A stretch of DNA of 64,000 nucleotides from Lentibacillus sp. JNUCC-1. GTDB taxonomy: Bacteria > Bacillota > Bacilli > Bacillales > Amphibacillaceae. Below the pieces are notes generated by a model. The model searched no databases, was not told where the DNA came from, and saw nothing but the letters and a program-made list of their open reading frames with translations. The position numbers and the translations under genes were made by a program. Positions 9,201 to 16,010 of this stretch are shown piece after piece; position 1 is the first letter of the stretch; each line of letters starts with the position of its first letter. Where the stretch lies: assembly GCF_009741735.1 (NCBI RefSeq), contig NZ_WHOH01000003.1:992001-1056000 (forward strand), given 5' to 3'.

Positions 9201-10296
9201 ACGCGCAACCAAAACGGAATTAAACACGTTGACCGGGCGAGTATCCGATGCTGAATCGAGTATCACGCAAAATGCGAATAAAATAACGTCTAAAGTTTCA
9301 CAGACGGACTTCAATACACTGTCTGGGCGCGTCTCAACCGCAGAATCCGAAATCATCCAAAACGCCGACAGCATCAAGACGAAAGTCACCGACAGTGAAG
9401 CCCGTTCCATTTTCACGCAAGAGGCTAACAGTTTTACGTTTGATGCTGACCAGATTAATTTCACTGGGCATGTGTTTGGGGAGGATGCGACTTTTGCAGG
9501 GGACCTTGTTGGCAACACATTCACATCCTCGTACAGCGAGTCGGTAGAGCAATTAACGACAACATACTCAACAAGCTTTGATGCTGATGGGTTTTACACG
9601 GAAGAAGAGATAAATTTAGCAGGCAACATATCAGGTGATTTTGCTGAAGTAAAGCATGGGTCTGTGAATCTTGGAACCGTGCAAAGAGGTGGTAGGAACA
9701 CGTTCATGATTATCTCTCAAAACGAGATAAAAACTAGCAGAGACCTAGCTATTGAAGCAAACAGGCTGACACTCAGAACAGCCGCATCTTCCGCTAACGA
9801 AGGTTTTGATTTCGAGACGAGAGACTCTCCGCACCATGGTTTTATAAGTTCGGGTGACGTTGGTCTTAAATTTACCAATTCAGGCATCAACCAATTACAA
9901 GCCAGGCTTGCAAACGATAACACGTATGCCGAATTTGCCGCGGCTGACTTTAGAACACCATATGGAAAAGCTGACATCGTTGTAGACGAGAGCATTGGGG
10001 CCAACAGTGGGTATATCAGATATGACAACGGCTTGCAGATTTGTTGGGAAACAGACACTAGCTCAATTGAAACTTCTAGCAGTATTGGAGGTATAGCTTA
10101 CACAAGCAAGTCTTTTACCTTCCCGAAATCATTCAGGTTTACACCAACAATATCAGATGCCTCCCGAAGAGACGCAGGGTTGATGTGGGGAGGTGTTAGA
10201 ACCTTTAGCACCACAGGGTGTTCTGTATATGTGTTAGCCCCAAACACGGGAATAACAGGGTATCCAGGGTATGTTGCAATTGGGAGGTGGAAATAA
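6277..10296 (+). CDS. Tail spike / minor structural protein
   Basis: The ATG follows TAGGAGGTGAAC; the protein has 1,339 residues. About residues 1-370 match the phage minor structural protein N-terminal region (tail-associated lysin type), the baseplate hub (FETFGDRSFSGHL, LGYEHERIRHGDTIRI). Then come alanine-rich coiled coils (around 385-470), two copies of a module with the pattern LW-DTS--PN--KR--G--W-K-SPTEA, and repeats of SITQNAN. The last 200 residues are beta-rich and end in a fibre tip with KSFTFPKSFRFTPTIS. No peptidase motif is obvious. Likely the host-binding spike. Its stop overlaps the next start by one base. Confidence 0.85.
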   Translation: MTIIHITDGQSNKILDFITAPNILDNNHRKSLKDNLETFDFETFGDRSFSGHLGQLNRVIIPEEDGAYQEFVIHESGKYHGADGLKAEVFSNASYLLLKQAKVIDPNKTSALTAEQHAAEFLSGTEWKPGNVVFKGVRTLTFEKHTNPFAALKKMAREFGLELKFRVEIKGGRIVGRYVDLVERIGKWRGREVEFGKDLAKIKRIEKTDNIVTALKGIGPERDDGSRLEVIVEDKDALARWGRNGQHLIEVYEPQSTDQGMTEEQLIQYTRTELNKRINAVVEYEAEIIDLENMLGYEHERIRHGDTIRIKDTSFEPPLYLEARVHLQDRDIKAEDRKTVQLGDYVEYTEDEVNAIWKQFRDQIRDKISNAELIEYTYNKLTIDDKDEVVFEEGKTFAQLRADKAQEAAEAVAVAKAELAETEAKAYADGEVSKEEARAIEDAEQKLKEAKKDAEQKAQAAENAAIGYTEDYAEKKRIESNAPPADQSALWIDTSITPNVIKRHDGISWIKLSPTEAAEIGAETPDGAQSKADGAESSAKGYADSQDGILKTAVEGYADTVSGQAESNAKSHADTVSQQAETRAKNYAVAKTVYDNKMTEIANDLSDKAGISYVDGQLQLKQGAIPQQPTAPSSPSVGMLWLDTSKIPNIMKRYTGTGWDKASPTEAGEVGSYTIAEIDNKINNVVSVTEYNADMDGVVSRLDTQSTQIGQNETAIGLKANQSEVDTISGKVSDNSAALTVQADEIASKVDSTTYTSGIKDAKSHADSAASSAESAAKSHADTKASQAEENAKGYTDKSLTIEDYPGTMKAFNNLASLASRSSSTKGVMLIKTPIDRRVMTRVKISGYNYRTDNSDVDLTISFYNYTTSILNHSYQNTGTKSIDKVRIGRDANDRVVIILGLDSTLWKYPAFTVDKAIMSYSTAPDSYKDGWDMEISASIPKDITKITTVKGSDYDSRVEKAETSITQNANAITQRATKTELNTLTGRVSDAESSITQNANKITSKVSQTDFNTLSGRVSTAESEIIQNADSIKTKVTDSEARSIFTQEANSFTFDADQINFTGHVFGEDATFAGDLVGNTFTSSYSESVEQLTTTYSTSFDADGFYTEEEINLAGNISGDFAEVKHGSVNLGTVQRGGRNTFMIISQNEIKTSRDLAIEANRLTLRTAASSANEGFDFETRDSPHHGFISSGDVGLKFTNSGINQLQARLANDNTYAEFAAADFRTPYGKADIVVDESIGANSGYIRYDNGLQICWETDTSSIETSSSIGGIAYTSKSFTFPKSFRFTPTISDASRRDAGLMWGGVRTFSTTGCSVYVLAPNTGITGYPGYVAIGRWK

Positions 10297-10478
10297 TGCA
10301 GGACATCAACAACGTCATTAAAAAGATAAACACTGGATGGGCAAATGATTTGTCTAATGCTAAAACAGGTTTAGCAGTGGCAGAGGAAAAAGCTGAAAGG
10401 CTAGAATCCGAAAACGCTAGACTGCAAGAGGAATTGAATAAACTTAAAAAGGAGATTGATAATAATGATGACGATTAA
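10296..10478 (+). CDS. Small coiled-coil phage protein
   Basis: The ATG at 10296 overlaps the tail spike stop (TAATG) and follows GGGAGGTGG. The 60-residue product has a helical heptad region (AEEKAERLESENARLQEE) and an acidic end. It resembles the short leucine-zipper-like proteins often found after tail fibre genes, but no family name is certain. A longer in-frame extension back to 10218 exists and lacks a ribosome site, so it was not used. Confidence 0.65.
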   Translation: MQDINNVIKKINTGWANDLSNAKTGLAVAEEKAERLESENARLQEELNKLKKEIDNNDDD

Positions 10479-10680
10479 TATCACGAGCGTCAATGTACGA
10501 TATGCGGAGGGTGCTGCAGACAGTGTTCAGGTGCATTTCTCGGCCTATGACGATCAGCGGACGATTAACGTAAATGGCTACATCCCATTGACAGCTGCAG
10601 AGTATGAGGGTAATGAGTCATTGTCAGCTCTCGAGGGGCTTGTCCGGCAGGAAGTGTCGAGTAAGATTAAGGCTGCTTAA
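10465..10680 (+). CDS. Hypothetical phage protein
   Basis: Starts at ATG 10465 (or the next codon, 10468), with AAGGAG ten bases upstream, and overlaps the previous gene by 14 bp. The 71 residues are predicted mostly beta (INITSVNVRYAEG, VQVHFSAYDDQRTINVNGYI) followed by a helix ending KIKAA. This type of small protein is common between tail spike and lysis genes in Bacillaceae prophages. Function unknown. Confidence 0.6.
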   Translation: MMTINITSVNVRYAEGAADSVQVHFSAYDDQRTINVNGYIPLTAAEYEGNESLSALEGLVRQEVSSKIKAA

Positions 10681-10747
10681 AATTTTCGGGGGATTTTAAA
10701 GGGAATTTTACCTTCTTATGGAAAGGGAAGATAAGGAGGTGATAATT

Positions 10748-10987
10748 GTGAGGGTATTATATTTTGCAAAGGCTGTCGCATACGTAGGATTAGCTTTATT
10801 TATATACGCTAAATTTATTGGCCCTGAGGGTCTCGCAGATGTTCTGAGAATAGATAATCCATCAGACGAGGGTTTGCGTATAGCAGGTATGCTATTACCT
10901 AAATATGTTATTATTTGGACCATTGTTACGGTAGTTTTAGAAGCAATCAGTAACTTCATAAGCTTCTTTGAAGGAAAAAAGAAATAA
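10748..10987 (+). CDS. Two-TM phage membrane protein
   Basis: Start chosen at GTG 10748, seven bases after a strong AAGGAGGT; an upstream in-frame ATG at 10718 has no site. The 79 residues contain two hydrophobic helices (VLYFAKAVAYVGLALFIYA and VIIWTIVTVVLEAISNFI) and end in GKKK. Placement before the lysis genes allows a holin-like or lysis-accessory role, but a holin of known type follows downstream, so this stays hypothetical. Confidence 0.6.
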   Translation: MRVLYFAKAVAYVGLALFIYAKFIGPEGLADVLRIDNPSDEGLRIAGMLLPKYVIIWTIVTVVLEAISNFISFFEGKKK

Positions 10988-11046
10988 TTGAAGAAGCAGG
11001 ACTTTTGCCCATTCTTGTCGAAATGAGTAGATGAGAAAGGGGTGAA

Positions 11047-11235
11047 ATGATGAAAAACTTCATTGTGACAATTAGATATGATAATGACCAAACAGATTCA
11101 ATTACTGTATCCACTAATCTAAAACAAAACGCTGAAAGTAAAGTGGCATCGAAACAATGGGTTAAATGTGAAGAATCAGGAAGGTTCATAAACATGATGA
11201 AAGTAAAGTGGTTTCAGGTAGAAGAAATTAATTAA
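11047..11235 (+). CDS. Small hypothetical phage protein
   Basis: ATG (11047 or 11050) follows GAAAGGGGTG. The 62 residues look like a beta-rich cytosolic protein (NFIVTIRYDNDQTDSITVS, KVKWFQVEEIN). It is followed directly by a terminator. No family recognised. Confidence 0.55.
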   Translation: MMKNFIVTIRYDNDQTDSITVSTNLKQNAESKVASKQWVKCEESGRFINMMKVKWFQVEEIN

Positions 11236-11240
11236 TTATG

Positions 11241-11267
11241 AGCACTCCAAAAGGGGTGCTTTTTCTT
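11241..11267 (+). terminator. Rho-independent terminator
   Basis: AGCACTCC / GGGGTGCT stem with an AAAA loop region followed by TTTTTCTT. It separates the tail/accessory genes from the lysis cassette. Confidence 0.75.
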
Positions 11268-11292
11268 ATGTCGGAACGTTAGGGGGTCGAGG

Positions 11293-11640
11293 ATGCCATC
11301 AAATGTAGACAGGGAAGTGGAGGACATGGAAAAGTTTATGTCGATACTCATGGATGTGAAGGTGTCGCTCGCTGAACAAAATGGAAAACTGGACAATCTT
11401 CTCGATATGAAAGAACAGATAAAAGAGACAGCAGAAATAGCAACCAATGCAGATTATAGGTCAACCACTAACAAAGAAGCCATAGACAAGATGAGCAAAG
11501 CCGTTAGAGAAAAAGCTTCAAAAGACGATGTTGAGAAGATTGTTAAACAACGAGAAAATACATTTAAAAATCTACCGTCATGGATAGCGTTAGCTATTTC
11601 CTTGGCGGTTTTTATTTTAACTTATTTAGGAGGTCAATAA
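11293..11640 (+). CDS. XhlA-like lysis accessory protein
   Basis: The 115-residue protein starts at an ATG behind GGGGGTCGAGG. It has an N-terminal acidic coiled coil (REVEDMEKFMSILMDVKV), a long helix, and a single C-terminal membrane helix (LPSWIALAISLAVFILTYLGG). This layout is that of the haemolysin XhlA family, a membrane protein that works with the holin in Bacillus PBSX-type lysis cassettes. Holin and endolysin follow immediately, which supports the call. Confidence 0.75.
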   Translation: MPSNVDREVEDMEKFMSILMDVKVSLAEQNGKLDNLLDMKEQIKETAEIATNADYRSTTNKEAIDKMSKAVREKASKDDVEKIVKQRENTFKNLPSWIALAISLAVFILTYLGGQ

Positions 11641-11641
11641 C

Positions 11642-11914
11642 ATGGAAAACGAAGTTATGCAACAAACACTAATCTTTGCCACGATCATAGCACCGGTCGT
11701 GGCCGCGCTCGTAGAACTGGTCAAGAAAACGGTCAAGGTCAAAAAGAATTATCTGCCCGCAGTCAGTCTTTTGATCGGCTTGATCATCGGTATCCTTGCC
11801 TATCCGTTTACAGACATGGAGCTTGCTTTACGATTGTGGGCTGGCGGATTTGCGGGACTTGCCGGTACAGGTTTGTTTGAGTTGATTAAACAGCGGCAAG
11901 GAGTGAGTAAATAA
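11642..11914 (+). CDS. Holin
   Basis: A 90-residue membrane protein one base after XhlA and with its stop overlapping the amidase ATG (AATAATG). It has an N-terminal hydrophobic helix (TLIFATIIAPVVAALVELV), a short basic turn (KKTVKVKKNY), and two further hydrophobic segments ending with GLFELIKQR. It fits the A118-type (Hol118) phage holin group, which permeabilises the membrane so that the endolysin can reach the wall. Family assignment is by layout and resemblance. Confidence 0.78.
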   Translation: MENEVMQQTLIFATIIAPVVAALVELVKKTVKVKKNYLPAVSLLIGLIIGILAYPFTDMELALRLWAGGFAGLAGTGLFELIKQRQGVSK

Positions 11915-13028
11915 TGTCATTACTAATCATAGACGGTGGACACGGTGGCATGGATCCGGGCGGCGGTTCTAACAGTCATTTCAAAGAAAAAGATAAGGTA
12001 CTTGAAATCTCTTTATATCAGGAAAAGCGGTTTAAAGAATTGGGCGTGAGTGTGGCCATGACACGCCGATCTGATAAGCATCTACCATCTGGCCCCAGAA
12101 CAAAGATCGTCCGGGATAGCGGTGCAAAGTATTGCATCTCTAACCACATTAATGCCGGTGGCGGTCAAGGTGCAGAGACGATCCACTCAATCCATTCTAA
12201 TGGAAAGCTGGCACATCGGATTGCTGATGCTCTCGCTGCAGTTGGGCAAAACACCCGCCGGGTATTTACCCGTAAATGGGGGAGCAATGACTACTACTAT
12301 ATGCATCGGGAAACCGGCAGCGTTGAAACGATCATCGTTGAATATGGTTTTGCTGACAATAAGACTGACTCAGACCGTATTCTAAAACACTGGAAAACGT
12401 ATGCTGAGGCGGTCGTCAAGGCTTTTTGCGAGCATATTGGTCATAAGTATGTAGCACCTGGACAAGACATTGAAGCGGACCATGTGAGCAATCCTAAACC
12501 TAAACCAAATAAGCCTTCATCCAAATGGCAAAAGGTGACCGGCAACTGGACCGGACAAGCTCTCAGAAAAGGCCAGTACGGCAAACCTGTTGGGCAGATG
12601 CAGTCAATGCTCGCTAACAATAACCCGCCATTCTATCCGGAAAAAGGAGCCAAGAACAACGGTGTGGATGAGTACTTTGGAGACAAGACAGCGGATGCCG
12701 TGGGGCGTTTTCAATCCTATTATGGTTTGACGGTTGACCAGATTCCCGGACCTAAAACCTATGCTAAACTCAAAGGAAGTAAACCTGCAGCATCTAAACC
12801 GTCATACGTCGGAAAGCGTGTTGAGTCTAAACACAGCGGCAATTTACGATTTTATTCTAAAGCGTCCTGGTCAGACAGTCATGTGGCCGGGTATCTCAAA
12901 AAGGGTACGGCTTCCCGACGATTGTTTCTAAGGTAAAGGTCGGGTCAGGGCATCAATACAAAGTACGAAACAGTAAAGGTGCCACGTATTATATAACGGC
13001 ATCGAGTAAATATGTAAAAGTCGTATAA
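11914..13028 (+). CDS. Endolysin: N-acetylmuramoyl-L-alanine amidase (frame broken near 3' end)
   Basis: Residues 1-175 form an Amidase_3 zinc amidase (IDGGHGGMDPG, SNHINAG, then the glutamate in ETIIVEYGFADN). A proline/lysine linker follows, a peptidoglycan-binding domain lies near 205-290 (FGDKTADAVGRFQSYYGL), and an SH3-type wall-binding domain begins near 305. As written, the frame runs out at 12936 (GTASRRLFLR). The -1 frame from the AAAAA run at 12898-12902 continues the SH3 domain (GFPTIVSKVKVGSGHQYKVR) to a stop at 13026-13028. One extra A would restore 371 residues. Either a base is missing or the enzyme ends early. Confidence 0.85.
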
Positions 13029-13115
13029 AAAAGCCACCTCACATAGAGGCGGCAATGGAAGTAGGGGGTTGGCTTATGTAGCTTACCCTCTTCTTTATTT
13101 TGTTCAAATTCATCG

Positions 13116-13316
13116 TTACTTATTCATGTTATAAACAATTACTTCACTAGAAAGATCCGCGCACAACTTCTCACATTCTGCACCAGTCAGTTTGTCTTTA
13201 AAGCGTATTTCTGACAGCCCAGCATCTGTAAAACCATCCTCATAGTAGTTCTCCAACTCATCCATCTCTCTTGCGGATCCAAACCCCACCAAGTGTCCAG
13301 GTAGTATTTTTTCCAT
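13116..13316 (-). CDS. Small hypothetical protein
   Basis: Minus-strand gene of 66 residues with GAGGAGGGG before ATG at 13316. The product is acidic (EMDELENYYEDGFTDAG) with a CEKLCADLSSE segment. No family recognised. It sits just beyond the endolysin, in the part of prophages that often carries lysogen-expressed genes. Confidence 0.5.
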   Translation of the reverse strand: MEKILPGHLVGFGSAREMDELENYYEDGFTDAGLSEIRFKDKLTGAECEKLCADLSSEVIVYNMNK

Positions 13317-13685
13317 TAAAACCCCTCCTCATAACTATAATCGAAAAAAGTTACGATAAGGAGGCATTTTATTTTAAATAAATATGTTGTTCTTAAATAA
13401 AAATGTAAAACATGATTATTGAAGAGGAATAAGTTGAACAAGAGAAAGTTTTTATTTGTCACTATTTTTTTACATTTCGCATCAAAGTTTATTGCTCGGG
13501 TAAAAATATCATCTTTATGTTTTAATTATTACCAATTAGTGGTATCCTTTAAATGAAGGTAACTATTCATTGGATAAATTACTACTAATTAAAACACCTT
13601 AGGCTTCTTATAACTTGTATATTTTACTTTTTATAAACAGCCCGTATGAAGGTGTTTTATTAATTGCACAATAGGGGGTGTAATT
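13317..13685. other. AT-rich intergenic region, divergent promoters expected
   Basis: No gene is seen in these 369 bases. The region lies between two divergent genes, so promoters for both are expected. It contains a perfect 10-bp inverted repeat (AAAACACCTT at 13591-13600, AAGGTGTTTT at 13649-13658) upstream of the toxin-antitoxin operon. A clear -35/-10 pair could not be picked because of the high AT content. Confidence 0.5.
13591..13658 (+). promoter_or_regulatory. Inverted repeat upstream of toxin-antitoxin operon
   Basis: AAAACACCTT and AAGGTGTTTT form a perfect 10-bp inverted repeat separated by 48 bases and ending 27 bases before the antitoxin GTG. It could be an operator bound by the antitoxin or complex, or a leader hairpin. 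Nothing in the sequence decides between these. Confidence 0.4.
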
Positions 13686-14342
13686 GTGTTAAACTCTAAC
13701 ACTAGGAAAAAATCATTAAGTGGTTGGTTAAAAAACAATTATGAACAGGAATTTTCAAATGGATTGAAGTTACAAAAGTTTTTGTTTTTTTATGAAGCGC
13801 TTTCTAAAATCGACAATGACGACTATGACTTCAATTATTTAAAAGGTTACAAAAGAGGACCAGTATTTAGTAATGTATATGGTGATTATACGTACAGGAA
13901 AGATGAGTTTATTAATGCAGCAGATGAGGCATACCAATTAAAACCCGAGTTGATCAATGAAGAGAGAGCAAGATTCTCCGGTTTCTTAACTAGAGTTTTA
14001 AATGAAGAGGAATTGTCAGATTTAACTCATGAGATGAATATATGGAATGAAAAAGAACTCGAAATAATGAGTGAGGTAAAGCAAATTCCGCTTAATGAAG
14101 ACGATTTAAATGAAAACGATGTTTCTCTTATGGAAACATTAAGACAAACTTATCCTTCTAACTTCATAAATTCTACTGTTGTTATAGAAGTTGAAGATAA
14201 GAGTTTCGTAATAGACAAAGATGATTTCAATAAATTAACTGAAGAACAACAAAATCTATTACTAACATTGTCTGATAATGACGAATTAGAGAATCCAGTG
14301 TATGTTAAAATATCTGAAGATGGGGTGCTTTTGGTTGATTGA
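13686..14342 (+). CDS. Probable Panacea-domain antitoxin
   Basis: GTG start behind AGGGGGTG; 218 residues. Residues about 12-75 (LSGWLKNNYEQEF, then GLKLQKFLFFYEAL, then YKRGPVFSNVYGDYTY) carry the KLQK and GPV--VY pattern of the Panacea (SocA-like, DUF4065) antitoxin domain. The C-terminal part is acidic with a short beta region (STVVIEVEDKSFVIDKDDFN). Panacea proteins neutralise diverse toxins encoded next to them. Here the stop overlaps the start of a MazF/PemK-like gene, which fits a two-gene system. Codon use is more AT-rich than the host genes, in line with transfer. The assignment comes from motif reading only. Confidence 0.62.
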   Translation: MLNSNTRKKSLSGWLKNNYEQEFSNGLKLQKFLFFYEALSKIDNDDYDFNYLKGYKRGPVFSNVYGDYTYRKDEFINAADEAYQLKPELINEERARFSGFLTRVLNEEELSDLTHEMNIWNEKELEIMSEVKQIPLNEDDLNENDVSLMETLRQTYPSNFINSTVVIEVEDKSFVIDKDDFNKLTEEQQNLLLTLSDNDELENPVYVKISEDGVLLVD

Positions 14343-14757
14343 TGAAAAGAATGTAATCAGAATGAGGGTTCCGTTTCCTGATATAGACTCAGGTTTAGCA
14401 GCTCGCCCTCATATGTATATATGTCTTAAAAGCGGAACCCAAAAAGAATTTATTAAATGTCAGACATTTAAGCCACGTCATTTGTTCCGTAATAAAGCTC
14501 CTCATAATTATTTAATTGAAGACCCCGACATCGACAGAAACCCTTTTTATGACAAAACGACTATAGACTGTGATAAGTCATTTGGGGTAGAAAATGTGAC
14601 AGTGGATAAATCATTAATAACTGATAAAAGAGAAGACGTGTGTGATGCATTGTTTAGGGGTGTTAAACATAAAATAAATCATAGTAATTTTGTAACGAAC
14701 TTTTTGGATATTGCCCCTTTACTTACTATAAATAGTAAAATAACTAGCAACCAATAA
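14335..14757 (+). CDS. Probable toxin partner, MazF/PemK-like
   Basis: The gene overlaps the antitoxin stop. The start is uncertain: TTG 14335 lies nine bases after GGGG; an ATG at 14302 or 14320 lies inside the antitoxin gene, and ATG 14362 lacks a site. About 140 residues. The start RMRVPFPDIDSGLAARPHMY recalls the first strands of MazF/PemK ribonucleases, and FIKCQTFKPRHL the next; then DIDRNPFYDKTTIDCDKSF. If correct it would cleave RNA, with the upstream protein as its antidote. This is an inference from operon structure and weak similarity. Confidence 0.5.
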   Translation: MIDEKNVIRMRVPFPDIDSGLAARPHMYICLKSGTQKEFIKCQTFKPRHLFRNKAPHNYLIEDPDIDRNPFYDKTTIDCDKSFGVENVTVDKSLITDKREDVCDALFRGVKHKINHSNFVTNFLDIAPLLTINSKITSNQ

Positions 14758-14819
14758 TAAGAATGTGATTTATTACAAATAGGGATACTACATAAGAAAT
14801 TACATAATACGAAATGAAT

Positions 14820-14855
14820 AAAAGGGCCTTACCTTAATTGGCCCTTTTGTTTTAA
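14820..14855. terminator. Bidirectional terminator
   Basis: AAAAGGGCC and GGCCCTTTT form a perfect 9-bp stem with an 11-base loop; T-rich on the plus side and A-rich before it, so it can serve both the toxin gene and the convergent minus-strand gene. Confidence 0.8.
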
Positions 14856-14863
14856 TATGTTAA

Positions 14864-15199
14864 TCACCACATCCTCTCCTTTTCTTCAGCTTCCACGGTA
14901 AACATATATTGTCTAAGCAATCTTGACACCAACGCCTTAATTTCATCAGCAGTATATTCAATAATTTCTCCATCCACTTTATACTTCAAACTACTTATCT
15001 TTTTTACCTCACTATGGTGTTTAGAAATCATGTCTTTTTTCAGCTGGTAAAAGTCATTCACTAATCGCTCTATAATCGCGTCAAGCTTATCAAGGTAAAC
15101 ATTTTGCATTTTGAATTTCTTAAACTGCTCCTGGTCTTGCTTTAATATGTTGATGGCCATAGGCATTGTAATAAACTTATCTATTGTTTGTTTATCCAT
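14864..15199 (-). CDS. Hypothetical prophage-border protein
   Basis: Minus-strand ATG at 15199 behind GAGGTGAT; 111 residues. All-helical and charged (QEQFKKFKMQNVYLDKLDAI, KALVSRLLRQYMFTVEAEE). Proteins of this type occur in Bacillus prophages without known function. It converges on the toxin gene with a shared terminator. Confidence 0.55.
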   Translation of the reverse strand: MDKQTIDKFITMPMAINILKQDQEQFKKFKMQNVYLDKLDAIIERLVNDFYQLKKDMISKHHSEVKKISSLKYKVDGEIIEYTADEIKALVSRLLRQYMFTVEAEEKERMW

Positions 15200-15267
15200 T
15201 CTATCACCTCATAAAGAACATTTGTTCTTATTATATAATGAAGTGATAAAGATATACAATGGAAAAC

Positions 15268-15552
15268 TTATCTTATAAACCACTTATAATTCTTTTTTAA
15301 ATAAGGCACGAGCATATGCAGCGTGTCTTCGAGAAAAATAGGCAAAGGCTTACGATATTCATCTAATATTATAAATGGTCCTTGCAGCTGAGTCGGTTTA
15401 ATTTCCGGATGCCAAAACACATACCAGTATTCATTTATTTCTTTTGCGCTGAGATCGATGAACAGTTCGTCTATGCAGTCAATATAATCTACATGGACTA
15501 TATAACTGTATGGATTGAAGCGCTTGGATAGTTCTTGAAGGTATTTTTCCAA
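15268..15552 (-). CDS. Hypothetical protein
   Basis: TTG start at 15552, six bases after AAAGGTGAT on the minus strand; 94 residues rich in aromatic residues (YSYIVHVDYIDCID, EYWYVFWHPEI, KKNYKWFI). No family recognised. It precedes the 111-residue gene with a 68-base gap, so the two may share a transcript. Confidence 0.5.
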   Translation of the reverse strand: MEKYLQELSKRFNPYSYIVHVDYIDCIDELFIDLSAKEINEYWYVFWHPEIKPTQLQGPFIILDEYRKPLPIFLEDTLHMLVPYLKKNYKWFIR

Positions 15553-15642
15553 TTAATCACCTTTTTAAATTTGATAATACATAATTCGACATGTGATCAG
15601 AAGAATCCTTTAAAGTAATACAATTTTTTATGATCCATAAAA

Positions 15643-15675
15643 GCATCACACGAATATCACACAAACATCACAGGA
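15643..15675 (+). repeat. Three tandem 11-bp direct repeats
   Basis: CATCACACGAA, TATCACACAAA and CATCACAGGAA follow one another with an exact 11-base period, so the TCACA cores fall on one face of the helix. Such arrays often bind a protein (for example integrase arm sites or a repressor); no binding protein is known here. Confidence 0.6.
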
Positions 15676-15856
15676 AAAAATAAAAATACGAAATTCAATG
15701 AACAAAAAATTCGCTTCTCCCATCTCTAATAACTGACACATCCACAAAACACTCCTAGAAGAAACTGCAAAAAAACACTTACAAGATACTTATAACACTA
15801 TCAATTTGCTTTGTTTTCTCGTATAATTGAATAGACAACCTATTGTTGGCGTCGAA

Positions 15857-15919
15857 TTTTCATTAATACACATTTTGAGTCCATCTCATAGCGAACGTGT
15901 GGACGTATCTTAATGAAAA
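15857..15919 (+). promoter_or_regulatory. Stem-loop in mreB leader
   Basis: TTTTCATTAA (15857-15866) pairs with TTAATGAAAA (15910-15919), and inside it GTCCA pairs with TGGAC. A TATAAT at 15822-15827 could start a transcript that includes this structure. It is followed by an A-rich run rather than T on the plus strand, so it is not a plus-strand terminator. Confidence 0.4.
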
Positions 15920-16010
15920 AAGGCGCCTGTTGTATTACATAAAATATAACCATTAAACAAAGCTTAACAGTATATATTGGATGAGCGGCAGAAGGAAAGG
16001 AAGATAAAGT

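Larger units (their letters stand above)
15553..16010. other. Prophage/host junction region without genes
   Basis: No gene is supported in these 458 bases. Seen here: three 11-bp direct repeats at 15643-15675, a TATAAT at 15822-15827, and a 63-base stem-loop at 15857-15919 before mreB. In Bacillus species maf and radC normally lie just upstream of mreB, but here accessory genes do, so the edge of the prophage or island is probably in this stretch. I could not find a convincing attachment-site duplication because the other edge is outside the window. Confidence 0.5.

Noticed and set aside
9150..9400. Periodic repeats resembling a CRISPR array
   Set aside because: They are in-frame, imperfect repeats of the SITQNAN coiled-coil motif in the tail spike, with no spacers of constant length and no cas genes.
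13029..13115. Possible terminator or small RNA after the endolysin
   Set aside because: GCCACCTC/GAGGCGGC and GAAG-AGGG/CCCT-CTTC pairings exist but have mismatches and only weak T tracts; not strong enough to call.
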